Shown here: piece after piece, positions 27,865 through 37,640 of the stretch | Position numbering within the stretch: position 1 is the stretch's first letter | Layout of the letters: the number at the start of each line of letters is the position of its first letter | Source of the DNA: Acidipropionibacterium sp. | GTDB taxonomy: Bacteria > Actinomycetota > Actinomycetes > Propionibacteriales > Propionibacteriaceae | Assembly: GCA_022647765.1 (NCBI GenBank) | Contig: JALCLH010000016.1 | Location: 1 to 64,000 of the forward strand | Reading direction: 5' to 3' | Length of the DNA: 64,000 nt | The notes under the pieces: model-generated | Seen by the model: only the letters and a program-made list of their open reading frames with translations | Databases searched by the model: none | What the model was told of the DNA's origin: nothing | Program-made: the position numbers and the translations under genes

Positions 27865-28659
27865 TCAGTCCTCGTCCTCAAGCGCCGCGGCCACCTCGGG
27901 GGTGATGTCGGCATTGGAGAAGACGTTCTGGACGTCGTCCAGATCGTCGAGGGCGTCCAGGATCTTGAACAGCTTGCGCGCGTCCTCGACCTCGACCGGC
28001 TGCTCGAAGTCGGCCCGGAAGGAGACCTCGGCGGAGTCGTAATCGATTCCGGCGGCCTGCACGGCCTTGCGGACATCGACCACCACATTGGGGTCGGAGA
28101 TGATCTCGAAGGACTCGCCGTCGTCGACGATGTCCTCGGGCTCGGCCTCCAGGGTCGCCTCGAGCAGGTCGTCCTCGCTGACCTCCTTGGTGACCGCCTT
28201 GCGGCCCTCCTCGACCTCGTAGGTCTTGGAGACCTCGACGACTCCCTTGCGCTGGAAGAGCCGCTGCACCGAGCCGCCGTCGGCCATCGTGCCGCCGTTG
28301 CGGGTGACCGCGACCCGCACGTCGGAGACGGCGCGGTTGCGGTTGTCGGTGAGGCACTCGATGAGGATGGCGATCCCGGCCGGCCCGTAGGCCTCGTACA
28401 TGATCGTCTCGTAGGTGACGGCGTCGGAGCCCTCGCCGGAGCCGCGCTTCACCGCGCGGTTGATGTTGTCGTTGGGGACCGAGTTCTTCTTGGCCTTCTG
28501 GATGGCGTCGTAGAGGGTCGGGTTGCCCGAGGGATCGCCGCCCCCCACCCGGGCCGAGACCTCGATGTTCTTGATGAGCTTGGCGAACAGCTTGCCGCGC
28601 TTGGCGTCGATCGCCGCTTTCTTGTGCTTCGTGGTGGCCCACTTGGAGTGACCGCTCAT
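27865..28659 (-). CDS. yebC: YebC/PmpR-family protein
   Basis: A 264-residue conserved protein; members act as transcriptional regulators or help ribosomes through difficult sequences. The signature [20 protein letters not shown] is complete, followed by [19 protein letters not shown] and a typical acidic C-terminus. The ATG at 28659 is chosen over one two codons upstream because AGGAGG lies at good spacing and the family begins at MSGHSKW. It heads the ruvCAB-yajC-secDF run. Confidence 0.95.
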   Translation of the reverse strand: MSGHSKWATTKHKKAAIDAKRGKLFAKLIKNIEVSARVGGGDPSGNPTLYDAIQKAKKNSVPNDNINRAVKRGSGEGSDAVTYETIMYEAYGPAGIAILIECLTDNRNRAVSDVRVAVTRNGGTMADGGSVQRLFQRKGVVEVSKTYEVEEGRKAVTKEVSEDDLLEATLEAEPEDIVDDGESFEIISDPNVVVDVRKAVQAAGIDYDSAEVSFRADFEQPVEVEDARKLFKILDALDDLDDVQNVFSNADITPEVAAALEDED

Positions 28660-28827
28660 GGACACGCCTCCTGATGTTCGGTGGAATGTGATCGTGCTGC
28701 CCGCGGGCAGCCGGAACTGGGCGCGGAGCGTACCCGCGCGAACGACCTGTAAGTTTACTCCCGCGGGCCCGGGTGGGGTGGGGGGATGAAATACCTGGGG
28801 TGCAGGGATCCGACGCAGGTGCGAGGT

Positions 28828-29572
28828 TCAGACCCGGGTCGGCTGTTCGTGGCAGACCTCCAGGGCGTCGGGCAGGGTGAAATTGCCCAGGTAGAGGGCG
28901 GTGCCGACGATGGCCCCCTCGACGCCGATCGGCACCAGGCCGCGCAGCTGGCGCAGATCCTCCAGGGTGGAGATGCCGCCGGAGGCGACCACCTTGCCCT
29001 GGGTGCGGGCGCACACCGTGCCGAGCAGTTCGTAGTTTGGGGCCGGTGAGCATTCCGTCGCTGTTGACGTCGGTGACGACGTAGCGGCGGCAGCCCGCCT
29101 CCTCCAGCCGGGTGAGCACCTCCAGCAGCTCCCCGCCCTCCTGGGTCCAGCCGCGGGCGGCGAGCCGCTCCCCGCGGACGTCCAGTCCGATGGCGACCCG
29201 GTCGCCGAACTCGCCGACCACCTCGTCGCACCACTGCGGGTTCTCCAGAGCGGCGGTGCCGATGTTGACCCTGGTCGCCCCGGCGGCCAGCGCGGCATCC
29301 AGGCTGGCCTGGTCGCGGATGCCGCCGGAGACCTCGACATTGATGCCCATCTCTCCGACCACCCGGCGGATCAGCTCGGTGTTGGCGCCGCGCCCGAAGG
29401 CGGCGTCCAGATCGACCAGGTGAATCCACTCGGCGCCCTGGGACTGCCACCGTCTGGCCGCCTCCAGGGGGTCGCCGAAGACCTTCTCGGAGCCCGCCAC
29501 CCCCTGCTGGAGCTGGACGGCCTGGCCGTCCTGCACGTCGACGGCCGGTAGCAAAGTCAATTCCTCAGTCAC
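28828..29572 (-). CDS. hisA: Phosphoribosyl isomerase HisA/PriA (one frameshift)
   Basis: TIM-barrel isomerase of histidine biosynthesis, which in many actinobacteria also serves tryptophan synthesis (PriA). The N-terminus [18 protein letters not shown] and the phosphate-binding [20 protein letters not shown] are clear. An extra base in the T-run 29036-29038 (plus strand) breaks the frame. Corrected, it reads [20 protein letters not shown] and ends [10 protein letters not shown] at 28828, 247 residues. It starts at a GTG. It is separated from hisDCBH by the 22-kb molybdenum/nitrate block, so it must be transcribed separately here. Confidence 0.9.
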
Positions 29573-29582
29573 AGGGCGAGAT

Positions 29583-29588
29583 TATCAA
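29583..29588 (-). promoter_or_regulatory. Candidate -10 box for hisA
   Basis: On the minus strand GATAAT lies about 10 bases upstream of the hisA GTG, so transcription would begin almost at the start codon (leaderless). There is no good -35 hexamer at standard spacing. It is of interest because hisA has lost its operon promoter position to the inserted block. Confidence 0.3.
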
Positions 29589-29612
29589 GGCCTGAGACAA
29601 CCGGGCCAGATG

Positions 29613-29843
29613 TCACCACGCACTGATCTCATCCATCTCAGCGGCGAGCGCCTTGGCAGCGGCTCGCTCCTGGGGGTCGTCGCGCAGCGCCTGCGCCTCT
29701 TCCCGCATCAACTCCCGGCGGTGAGCGCGTCCAGCCTCGAGAATGGCCTCGCGCGCAACCTCGGATTTCGACAGCCCTTGGGCAGTCAGCTCCTCGAGCA
29801 CCCGCTCGGTCTCTCGATCAGTGCGAATCGTCAGCGTTCCCAT
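29613..29843 (-). CDS. Ribbon-helix-helix antitoxin-like protein, no toxin gene beside it
   Basis: A 76-residue protein beginning MGTLTIRTDRETERVLEELT, a ribbon-helix-helix DNA-binding start. A helical, charged tail ends AAEMDEISAW, as in antitoxins of actinobacterial MazEF-like pairs. In such pairs a toxin gene normally overlaps or follows directly; here the 40 bp after its stop lead straight to hisA and contain no toxin. It is therefore an orphan antitoxin or a small repressor. It sits at the boundary between hisA and the molybdenum/nitrate block. Confidence 0.7.
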   Translation of the reverse strand: MGTLTIRTDRETERVLEELTAQGLSKSEVAREAILEAGRAHRRELMREEAQALRDDPQERAAAKALAAEMDEISAW

Positions 29844-29918
29844 GCCACATATTGTGTGACGATTCCCCTTGCGCCCGCCAGCCCTCGCATCAGGTCCAGA
29901 ACGATTACGCTCGGGACC

Positions 29919-30404
29919 ATGGCTGCCGTTCCCGCCCGCGTCATCACCGTCTCCGACCGATGCTCCGCCGGGGAGGCGGTCGACCGGTCCGGCTCTCTCG
30001 CCAGGACCATGCTGGAGGAGGCCGGAGCCTCCGTCGACGCCGTGGACATCGTGCCGGACGGCGTCGAGCCGGTGCGCGGAGCCATCGGAGCGGCAATCTC
30101 GGCGGGAGCGCGACTGATCGTGACCACCGGCGGAACCGGCATCTCGCCGAGCGATCTCACCCCCGAGGCCACCGAGCCGCTGCTGGTCGCCAGGCTGGAC
30201 GGTCTGGCCGAGCAGATCCGCACCCGGGGCCAGGTGCCGACCGCGGGCTGTCGCGCGGGCTGGTGGGCCTCACCTCGCGCGACGCCGATGCCGCGCTGAT
30301 CGTCAACGCGCCGGGATCGACCGGCGGGGTGCGCGACTGCGATCGGAGTGATCGGACCGCTGATCGGTCACATCTTCGATCAGCTGGCCGGAGGGGACCA
30401 CTGA
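29919..30404 (+). CDS. MogA/MoaB-like molybdopterin-binding protein (two frameshifts)
   Basis: Predicted molybdopterin adenylyltransferase-type protein that activates molybdopterin for metal insertion. The N-terminus VITVSDRCSAGEAVDRSG and the core LIVTTGGTGISPSDLTPEAT are typical. Two frame changes follow: a missing base in the GGG run at 30245-30247 and an extra base near 30338. With both corrected it reads LSRGLVGLTSRDADAALIVN, then IGVIGPLIGHIFDQLAGGDH, for 161 residues. Read literally it would stop after a scrambled tail. It converges with moaC. A second, intact paralogue lies at 48129-48626. Confidence 0.78.
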
Positions 30405-30421
30405 TCGGGACGAGCTGAGTC

Positions 30422-30904
30422 TCACTCCTCGGGCCGGGTCCACTCCCCGCTGCGCCCGCCGGCCTTGTGGGTGATGATCGCGTGCTCGATGGCGAATCCG
30501 CGGTCGACCCCCTTGACCATGTCGGCCACCGTGAGCGCCGCGACCGTGACCGCGGTGAGCGCCTCCATCTCCACACCGGTGCGATCGGCGGTGCGCACCG
30601 TGGCGCGGATCCGAACCCGGTCGTCGCCGAGCCACAGATCCACCTCGGCCCCGTGGACACCGATCCGGTGGGCCAGCGGCAGCAGGTCCGGAGTGTGCTT
30701 GGCGGCCTGGATGCCGGCCACCCGCGCCACCGCCAGTACATCCCCCTTCGGGACGCTCCGGTCGTTCAGGGCGGCCATGATGGGAGCCGAGCAGACCACC
30801 GAACACTCGGCGGTGGCCTCGCGCACGGTCGGCGTCTTGGCGGTGACGTCGACCATCCGGGCCGTCCCATCACTGCGCAGGTGGGTCAGCGGAGACCTGC
30901 TCAC
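30422..30904 (-). CDS. moaC: Cyclic pyranopterin monophosphate synthase MoaC
   Basis: Second enzyme of molybdenum cofactor synthesis, acting after MoaA to form cPMP; 160 residues. The diagnostic AARVAGIQAAKHTPDLLPLAHR-type block is present around residues 62-80, followed by GVEMEALTAVTVAALTVADM with the catalytic lysine just beyond. The frame is intact. The GTG start overlaps the moeA stop by 4 bp, so it is the last gene of the long nar-moa run. Confidence 0.95.
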   Translation of the reverse strand: MSRSPLTHLRSDGTARMVDVTAKTPTVREATAECSVVCSAPIMAALNDRSVPKGDVLAVARVAGIQAAKHTPDLLPLAHRIGVHGAEVDLWLGDDRVRIRATVRTADRTGVEMEALTAVTVAALTVADMVKGVDRGFAIEHAIITHKAGGRSGEWTRPEE

Positions 30905-32139
30905 AGCGCACCTCCCCGCGTCACCAGCACCTCAAGGGAGTCTCCGGGGTCGACCCGGTCGACTCCGGCGGGCACCACAGCCAGTCCCTGGACGAGCGGC
31001 AGAGTGGCCACCAGGTGGGACTTCGATCCCAGCCGGTGAGTGGGTACGACAACCACGTCCCCGTCCCACCGGATCGGCATGAACTGGGTCTTGGCGGCCG
31101 GTGAATGCCATCCGGAGCCCGCGGTGGCGCGCACCGTCGGCCGCCCGAACCGGCCCTCGACAGCCAGCCCGCGCATGGTCGCGATGAGCAGAGAGGCGTA
31201 GACGTGGAAGCTCACATAGACGCTCACCGGATTGCCCGGCAGAGCCAGCACCGGCGTCGAGCCGACGACCCCTGCCCCCTGCGGGCCGCCGGGCTGCTGG
31301 GCCACCTTGTGGAAGGTCAGTTCCGGCAGCCCTTGGCGCACCACCTCGTAGGCGCCGGCCGAGATGCCGCCCGCGGTGATCACCAGATCCACATCCCAGC
31401 CGGCGATCACCTCGCGCAGCAGCGCCGGCTCGTCGGGGACGCGGGCCTGCTCGGCCACCTGGGCGCCGGCTGCGGTGACCAGCCCGGCGAGCAGGATGCC
31501 ATTGGAGTCGGGGATGTGGCCGGCGCTGAGCCCGGCTCCGGCGTCCGCCAGCTCGGAGCCGGTGGAGATCACTCCCACCCGGAGCGCCGGATGGACCTCC
31601 AGTGTCCCGTGACCGGCCGATGCGGCGGCCGCCAGAGCAGGGCCGTCGAGCACCGTCCCGGCATCCAGCACCGTCTCGCCGACGCCCAGGTCCTCGCCGT
31701 GGTAGCGCACATTGATCCCGGCCTGCGGAGTGTGAAAGATCGTCACCGCGGATGGCACCTGCGCCTGCCCGGGCCGATGGTCGGTGTCCTCCACCTTGAC
31801 CACGGTGTCGGCGCCGGCCGGCATCCTGGCCCCGGTCATGATCCGCTGGGCAGCGCCTGGCTCGAGAGGGGAGGAAGCGGGTGATCCGGCGGGGATGTCG
31901 CCGGAAACCGGCAGCCGGACAGGGGCCTGCGGCGTCGCGGTGCTCACGTCCTCGAAGCGCACCGCGAAACCGTCCATCGCTGAGTTGGTGAAGGGCGGCA
32001 CCTCCAGTCTCGTGGTCACCGGCTCGGCCGTCACGAGACCCAGGCACTGATCCAGGGGCAGGGTCACCGTCGCGGAGGCCGTGGCCAACGACATCACCAG
32101 CCGGCGGTGCTCTGCGATCTCCACGGGCTCAGGATTCAT
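30901..32139 (-). CDS. moeA: Molybdopterin molybdotransferase MoeA
   Basis: Inserts molybdenum into adenylylated molybdopterin; 412 residues. Features: PPFTNSAMDGFAVRFEDV near residue 50, MTGARMPAGADTVVKVED near 100, DLVITAGGISAGAYEVVRQG near 245 and LALPGNPVSVYVSFHVY near 305. The ATG at 32139 has AAGGAG upstream; a longer reading adds 11 unsupported residues. Its start overlaps the moaE end by 11 bp. The frame is intact. Confidence 0.95.
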   Translation of the reverse strand: MNPEPVEIAEHRRLVMSLATASATVTLPLDQCLGLVTAEPVTTRLEVPPFTNSAMDGFAVRFEDVSTATPQAPVRLPVSGDIPAGSPASSPLEPGAAQRIMTGARMPAGADTVVKVEDTDHRPGQAQVPSAVTIFHTPQAGINVRYHGEDLGVGETVLDAGTVLDGPALAAAASAGHGTLEVHPALRVGVISTGSELADAGAGLSAGHIPDSNGILLAGLVTAAGAQVAEQARVPDEPALLREVIAGWDVDLVITAGGISAGAYEVVRQGLPELTFHKVAQQPGGPQGAGVVGSTPVLALPGNPVSVYVSFHVYASLLIATMRGLAVEGRFGRPTVRATAGSGWHSPAAKTQFMPIRWDGDVVVVPTHRLGSKSHLVATLPLVQGLAVVPAGVDRVDPGDSLEVLVTRGGAL

Positions 32140-32560
32140 CAGGATCTCCTTGCGGCAGTCCGGCCCACTCATGGGACCCGTCGGCCAGCCATTGACATTT
32201 CCACACCGGCACCCGGGCTTTGACGGCGTCGACCAGGCCGGAGGCGGCGGCGAAGGCCTCGCCGCGGTGCTCGGCCGAGACCGCGACCACCATCGCCAGG
32301 TCGCCGACCTCCAGATGGCCGATCCGGTGTACCGCAGCTGCCCGGTGCACCCCGGGACGGGCGGCCCACTCCTCCACCAGACCGGACAGCAGACGGCCGG
32401 CCTGCGGGTGGGCGCTGTAGTCGATGGCGGTCACCGCCTTCCCGGCATCGTGATTGCGGACCACCCCGGTGAAGGTCACCACCGCCCCGCAGCGCTCGTC
32501 GGCCACCGTCGCGGCGATCTCGTCTGCAGACAACGGCTCGCCGCTGATGCGTGCGTACAC
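32129..32560 (-). CDS. moaE: Molybdopterin synthase catalytic subunit MoaE
   Basis: Large subunit of molybdopterin synthase, 143 residues, transferring sulfur from MoaD to cPMP. The family pattern GAVVTFTGVVRNHDAGKAVT, then HRIGHLEVGDLAMVVAVSAE, and the lysine motif VKARVPVWKCQWL are present. It starts at a GTG 3 bp after the moaD stop and overlaps the moeA start. The frame is intact. Confidence 0.94.
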   Translation of the reverse strand: MYARISGEPLSADEIAATVADERCGAVVTFTGVVRNHDAGKAVTAIDYSAHPQAGRLLSGLVEEWAARPGVHRAAAVHRIGHLEVGDLAMVVAVSAEHRGEAFAAASGLVDAVKARVPVWKCQWLADGSHEWAGLPQGDPDES

Positions 32561-32563
32561 GGC

Positions 32564-32802
32564 TCAGCCTCCCGCGAACGGGGGCAGGACGTCGAGATGG
32601 GCGCCGGCGGGCAGCACCGCGTCGCGGCGGGCCGATGCGCCGTCGATGAAGAAACTGCACACCCCGATGATGGGCCGAGATTCGGGTGTCGTGCCACCAG
32701 CCGGTCGGCGGCCCCTTGAACCGCCTCCCCCGGCGACTCCTCGATGGTCTCCTCGGCCAGTCCGGCGGCCTCGGCCGCGCCGGCGTAGTAGTGCACGATC
32801 AT
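32564..32802 (-). CDS. moaD: Molybdopterin synthase sulfur carrier subunit MoaD (one frameshift)
   Basis: Ubiquitin-like sulfur carrier of about 79 residues. It begins MIVHYYAGAAEAAGL and, in the corrected frame, ends LDVLPPFAGG with the C-terminal Gly-Gly that becomes a thiocarboxylate. A missing base at 32672-32674 (GGG, plus strand) shifts the frame in the middle. Restoring one base gives IIGVCSFFIDG and the Gly-Gly end. It starts one base after the moaA stop (TGAGATG). Confidence 0.82.
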
Positions 32803-32803
32803 C

Positions 32804-33888
32804 TCATCCTCCGATTGCCGACATCCGGCGGGCCGAGTCGGCGAAGCCGTCCTCGTTGGTTCCATGGGCAGCCTTCTTTCGCCACATCTCACCTTGCCAG
32901 AGCCTGATGAGCCGGTCATCGTCGGCGCCCTCGCGCAGCGCCGTGCGCAGATCGGTCTCCTGGGTGGAGAACAGGCAGTTGCGGATCTGGCCGTCGGCGG
33001 TCAACCGCGTGCGAGAACAGTCGCCGCAGAACGGTCGGGTCACCGAGGCGATGATCCCCACCCGGCCGGTATCTCCGTTCGGACTGGTCGCCATCCACCG
33101 CTCTGCCGGAGCCGAGCCGGCGCGGGCAATCACTCTCGGCGAGCATGAACCCCGCCGATCGCAGCGCCGCCAGGATGTCGGCGGCGCTCACCATCCTGTC
33201 CGTGTCCCAGCCTGGAGCACCGATCGGCATGAACTCGATGAACCGCAGCTCGAGCCCGCGGCGCAGGCAGAAGTCCAGCAGTTGCGGGGCGTCCTCGCGG
33301 TAGGAGCCGGGTTGCGGAACGGCGTTGATCTTCACCGGCGACAGACCTGCTCCGACGGCGGCGTCGATACCGGCCAGCACGTCGTCGAGCCGATTGCGCC
33401 GTGCGATGAGGGCGAATCGCGCCGGGTCCAGGGAGTCCAGCGAGATGTTGACCCGATCCAGTCCGGCCTGCGGCGAGTTCGGCGGCGCGGCGCTCCAGGC
33501 CGATCCCGTTGGTGGTGAGTGCGGTGCCCGGGGTGTGGCCGTCCGCGGTCCGCATATCGGCGATCGCGGCGATGATCGAGGCCAGCGAGGGCCGGATGAG
33601 CGGTTCCCCACCGGTGAGGCGCACCTGGGTGATGCCCAGCCGCTCCACACCGATGCGGATCAGCCGGATCAGCTCGTCGTCGGTGAGCAGTTCGTCGCGC
33701 TGCCGCCAGGCCATTCCCCCGGCGGGCATGCAGTAGGTGCACCGCAGATTGCAGCGGTCCGTCACCGAGACGCGCAGGTCGGTGGCCACCCGGCCGAACC
33801 GGTCGGGCAGGTTCCGAACGAGCGGGGACCGACCAGACGGGGAATGTACTGGCGAGCCAGGCCTCCGGGGGACGCCAGTGATGGTCAC
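32804..33888 (-). CDS. moaA: GTP 3',8-cyclase MoaA (two frameshifts)
   Basis: Radical SAM enzyme for the first step of molybdenum cofactor synthesis. The SAM cluster motif [10 protein letters not shown] (near residue 48), [12 protein letters not shown] and the second cluster [20 protein letters not shown] are seen, and the protein ends in Gly-Gly. Two single extra bases, at 33465-33466 and around 33131-33136, split it into three frames. Corrected, it joins [19 protein letters not shown] and [14 protein letters not shown], for 360 residues. The GTG start overlaps the upstream regulator stop by 4 bp. Confidence 0.86.
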
Positions 33889-34616
33889 GACACGGGCTCC
33901 GATTGCGGCCGGATGGTCCCCGTCGGGACGAGAATCACCTCGCAGACCCTGGGATCCGGACCCGAGCGGAAGGTGGGTGTGGCCGTGCCGCGAGCAGTCC
34001 GCTCGATGATCCGCTCCACCATGCCCCGCCGGATGGCGAAAGCGACCGGATCGGGATCGTCGCCTTCGGCGAAGGGGCTGTCGCGCAGCACGAGCGCGGT
34101 CGGTATCTCCGGGTGAGCCTCGGCAGCCAGCCCGTAGGCGATCAGCAGCACGCGGATCTTGGTCATGTGGTTGGCCAGCTTGAAGTCGGCCGGAAAGTCG
34201 ATGGCCTCATGATCGGGAACACTGGCGGTGGCCAGCGCGTCGTCGCCCAGGTAGTGGCCCAGCTCGCGCCCGGCGGCCATCGGGTCGGGGGCGGTGGCCC
34301 GGATCCAGGAGATGGTGGACCGGGCGATGTGGTGCAGCATGTCGACCGAGGAGGCGACTCCGGACAGAGCCCGGCTCAGGTACCCCCAGGCCGGCCGGCC
34401 GCGACCGCTGGCGGGCATCCCCTCGCGCTCCACAAGCCCCAGCGACCGAAGCACGCCGAGAGGTTCGCGCACGGTGTTGACGTGCAGCCCGCACTCCTCC
34501 GCCAGATCGGCGACGGTGACCGGATTCTCGTGCTTCGAGACGGCGCCCAGCACGCTCTGCTGGGCCGGTGTCAGGGAGCCGATCGTCGAGAAGATGTGGT
34601 CGAGTCCGGCTGTCAA
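33885..34616 (-). CDS. Winged-helix (ArsR-like) transcriptional regulator within the nar-moa operon
   Basis: A regulator of about 243 residues. The N-terminal winged helix-turn-helix (LTPAQQSVLGAVSKHENPVT, then LAEECGLHVNTVREPLGVL) is followed by a wing, GRGRPAWGYL. The C-terminal domain is unassigned; apart from the HTH region it has only one cysteine, so unlike the other regulator here it does not look like an iron-sulfur sensor. The start is uncertain: a TTG at 34616 lies just after the narI stop, and an ATG at 34661 would overlap narI by 41 bp. The stop overlaps moaA, so it is translated with the cofactor genes. Confidence 0.72.
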   Translation of the reverse strand: MTAGLDHIFSTIGSLTPAQQSVLGAVSKHENPVTVADLAEECGLHVNTVREPLGVLRSLGLVEREGMPASGRGRPAWGYLSRALSGVASSVDMLHHIARSTISWIRATAPDPMAAGRELGHYLGDDALATASVPDHEAIDFPADFKLANHMTKIRVLLIAYGLAAEAHPEIPTALVLRDSPFAEGDDPDPVAFAIRRGMVERIIERTARGTATPTFRSGPDPRVCEVILVPTGTIRPQSEPVS

Positions 34617-34620
34617 CGCC

Positions 34621-35337
34621 TCACCACCCCCGGGGCCGGGGCCCGGCAGCCAATTCCTCATCCCGGGACCGGTACACGATGTAGGGCCGGGTGGTGTAGC
34701 CCACCGGGGCCGAGACGACGTGCACCAGCCGAGTGAACGGCCAGACGCAGAACAGGATCATGGCCGCAATGATATGCATCTTGTAGTCAAGCGGCACCGA
34801 GGTCATCAGCCCGGGATCCGGATGCAGCACCGGAATGGACCGGAACCACGGACTGATCGTCTGCCGGTAGTCGTAGCCCCCGCCGATGATCTGCTGGTGG
34901 ACGGTCGCCCACGATCCCAGCGCCACGGCGACGCCCAACAGGATGTACATCACGATGTCGGCCGGCGTGGTGGCCAGCCGCACCGACTTCACCACCACCC
35001 GGCGATAGATCAGCCCGCCCATCCCGATCAGGGCGGCGAGGGCGGCCAGGGTGCCGGGAATCATCGAGATGTAGTGGTAGACGTCCTCGGAGACTCCCGC
35101 CGCGACAGTCCAGGACTGCGGCACCGCCAGCCCGATCACATGCCCGAGGAAGACGAAGAGCATCCCGAAGTGGAACAGCGGGGAGGCCCAGCGCAGCACC
35201 GCCGGCTCATTCCACTGGCTGGACCGGCTGGTCCAGCCGAACTGGTCGGTGCGATAACGCCAGATGTGGCCGCCCACCAGCAGCACGATGGACAGGTAGG
35301 GCAGTACCACCCAGATCAGCAGCGTTCCGGTACTCAT
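34621..35337 (-). CDS. narI: Respiratory nitrate reductase gamma subunit NarI
   Basis: Membrane cytochrome b subunit that takes electrons from quinol and passes them to NarH; 238 residues with about five helices. Likely heme ligand histidines lie in GGHIWRYRTDQFGW, PLFHFGMLFVFLGHVIGL and KMHIIAAMILFCVWPFTRLVH. The frame is intact. The ATG overlaps the narJ stop (ATGA). Confidence 0.95.
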   Translation of the reverse strand: MSTGTLLIWVVLPYLSIVLLVGGHIWRYRTDQFGWTSRSSQWNEPAVLRWASPLFHFGMLFVFLGHVIGLAVPQSWTVAAGVSEDVYHYISMIPGTLAALAALIGMGGLIYRRVVVKSVRLATTPADIVMYILLGVAVALGSWATVHQQIIGGGYDYRQTISPWFRSIPVLHPDPGLMTSVPLDYKMHIIAAMILFCVWPFTRLVHVVSAPVGYTTRPYIVYRSRDEELAAGPRPRGW

Positions 35338-36083
35338 GACTGTCTCCCGGTCTCAGCGGCGATGGGCGGGTCGATACGGTTCACGGCCTCGGGGTCCAGA
35401 TCATGAACGTCAAGGTTGGACAGCCCCACCATCTCGGTGGGCGGTCCCTGGTCGATGAGCGCCTGATAGCGGGCCAGGGTCGCGGCGTCCAGCGGCGGCA
35501 GGGTGGTGCACAGCGCCTCCAGCAGGTGGGCGTAGGGGCTGGACGCCGACACCAGCGCGGCGCGGATCACCTCGAGGCCCTCCCGGTTGGCGCGCAGCAG
35601 GTCGTCTCCCCCGGTCTGCTCATGTCCACTCTGTCCGTGGCCCGAGTCCTCGTTGCGGGCGCAGAACTCCAGGACCACCGGCAGATAGTCCGGCAGTTCC
35701 TCGCGGGCCAGCTCGAATCCGGCCCGGCGCATGATCTCGCGGAATCCCAGCAGGGCCGCACCCCGACCTCGGGTGTCACCGGCCGAGTAGTAGCTGAGGT
35801 ACAGGGCGCAGCGCCGACGCTGGTCGAAGGTCTCCACATAGTGCTCCTGGAGCCGACGCACCCCCCAGGTCCGGGCCACCTCGCAGAAGGCCATGATCTC
35901 CGCGACTGCCGGTCCGGGCATGAGCTCGCGGTCGTGGTCGACGGCGTCGATGACCTGCGACAGCGAGTCCCCGGGGTAGTCGAGCAGCAGCCCGGCGGCC
36001 ATCTGCACCACCCGGCGCTGATCGGGAGTGGCGTCCACCGAGGCGCTCACCGGCATCCGCGGAGCGCCGATGAAGACACCCAC
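35334..36083 (-). CDS. narJ: Nitrate reductase assembly chaperone NarJ
   Basis: Cytoplasmic chaperone that holds NarGH while the molybdenum cofactor is inserted; 249 residues, all-helical. The LLLDYPGDSLSQVIDAV region and YVETFDQRRRCALYLSYYSA are typical of the family. The frame is intact. The GTG starts one base after the narH stop, with GGAGGTG just upstream inside the narH end. Confidence 0.92.
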   Translation of the reverse strand: MGVFIGAPRMPVSASVDATPDQRRVVQMAAGLLLDYPGDSLSQVIDAVDHDRELMPGPAVAEIMAFCEVARTWGVRRLQEHYVETFDQRRRCALYLSYYSAGDTRGRGAALLGFREIMRRAGFELAREELPDYLPVVLEFCARNEDSGHGQSGHEQTGGDDLLRANREGLEVIRAALVSASSPYAHLLEALCTTLPPLDAATLARYQALIDQGPPTEMVGLSNLDVHDLDPEAVNRIDPPIAAETGRQS

Positions 36084-36084
36084 C

Positions 36085-37640
36085 TCAGATCACCTCCAGC
36101 GGCAGGGTGCGGGTGCCGGCCACCGCTCCCGCGGGATTGATCGACCCGGCGGGATTGGCCGCGCCCTGGTAGTCCCCCTGCGAAAAGCTCGGCGTCGTAG
36201 CTCACCGGGCAGTCCTCCAGCTCGGTGATGCCCCGCGGCATCCCCGTGCGAGTGGTGGGAATCACATAGCGGTCCTGATACTTGGCGATCGACAGCAGCC
36301 GATACATGGCCCGGACATCCTCCCCGGTCATCCCGACCGCCGCCGGAATGGACTCGTCGGCGTCGCCCCCCATGAAGACGTCGCGCATATAGGAGCGCAT
36401 CGCCGCAAGCCGGCGCAACGACTTCTCGACGGGCGCAGTGTCGCCGGCGGTGAACAGCCCGGCCAGGTACTCCATCGGGATGCGCATCTGGGAGATCGCC
36501 GACAGCAGCACCTTGTGGTTCTCCCCGTCGGAGCCGGAGGCGGTGACGGCGTCCACCACCGGCGACAACGGGGGCACATACCAGACCATCGGCAGGGTGC
36601 GGTACTCCGGATGCAGCGGCAGGGCGATCTGGTAGCGGGCTGATGAGGCTCCACACCGGCGAGGCCTGTGCGGCCTCGATCCAGGAATGGGAGACGCCGT
36701 CGGCCTTGGCCCGCGCGACCACATCGGGGTCATTCGGGTCGAGCAGGATCTCGCGCTGGGCGGCGTAGAGATCGCGCTCGTCGGCTCGGGATGCGGCCCA
36801 GGTGACCCGATCGGCGTCGTACAGCAGCACCCCGAGGTAGCGCAGCCGGCCCACGCAGGTCTCCGAGCAGACGGTCGGCTGTCCGGCCTCCAGACGCGGG
36901 TAGCACAGCGTGCACTTCTCGGCCTTGCCGGTGCGGTGATTGAAGTAGACCTTCTTGTAGGGGCATCCCGACACGCACATCCGCCAGCCGCGGCAGCGGT
37001 CCTGATCGACCAGCACGATGCCGTCCTCGGCGCGCTTGTACATCGCCCCGGAGGGGCAGGACGCCACGCAGGCCGGATTGAGACAGTGCTCGCAGATCCG
37101 AGGCAGGTAGAACATGAAGGTGTCCTCAATGCTCTTGCGCACCTGCAGGTTCATCTGATGGAGCACCGGGTCGTCGTCCAGGGTCTCCATCGAGCCGCCG
37201 AGGTCGTCGTCCCAGTTGGGCCCCCAGGAGATGGTGTCCTTGTGCTCCCCGGTGAGGGTTGATCTCGCCCGGGCGGTGGGGGTGTTCGCCGACGCCGGGG
37301 CCGACAGCAGCTTGTCGTACTCGTAGGTCCACGGCTCGTAGTAGTCATCGACGCCGGGCAGGTTCGGGTTGGAGAAGATCTTGCCCAGGGTGGCCAGGCG
37401 CCCGCCCTGGCGGGGCACCAGCCTGCCGGTGGCGGTGCGCCGCCAGCCGCCCTTCCACTTGTCCTGATCCTCCCAGCCGCGCGGGTAGCCGACCCCGGGC
37501 CGGGTCTCCACATCGTTGAACCACATGTACTCGGTGCCCTCGCGGTTGGTCCACGCCTGCTTGCAGGTGACCGAGCAGGTGTGGCACCCGATGCACTTGT
37601 CGAGATTCATCACCATCGCGACCTGCGCCATGACCTTCAT
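36085..37640 (-). CDS. narH: Respiratory nitrate reductase beta subunit NarH (two frameshifts)
   Basis: Iron-sulfur electron-transfer subunit. Four cysteine groups are seen: DKCIGCHTCSVTCKQAW near the N-terminus, CEHCLNPACVASCPSGAMYK, CRGWRMCVSGCPYKKV (the W-containing site that binds a 3Fe-4S cluster) and KCTLCYPRLEAGQPTVCSET. An extra base at 36637-36639 shifts the frame before the conserved ALPLHPEYRTLPMVWYVPPL. A second, at 36174-36178, scrambles the tail. With both corrected it ends TRTLPLEVI at 36085 with 517 residues. The ATG overlaps the narG stop (TGATG). Confidence 0.9.
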
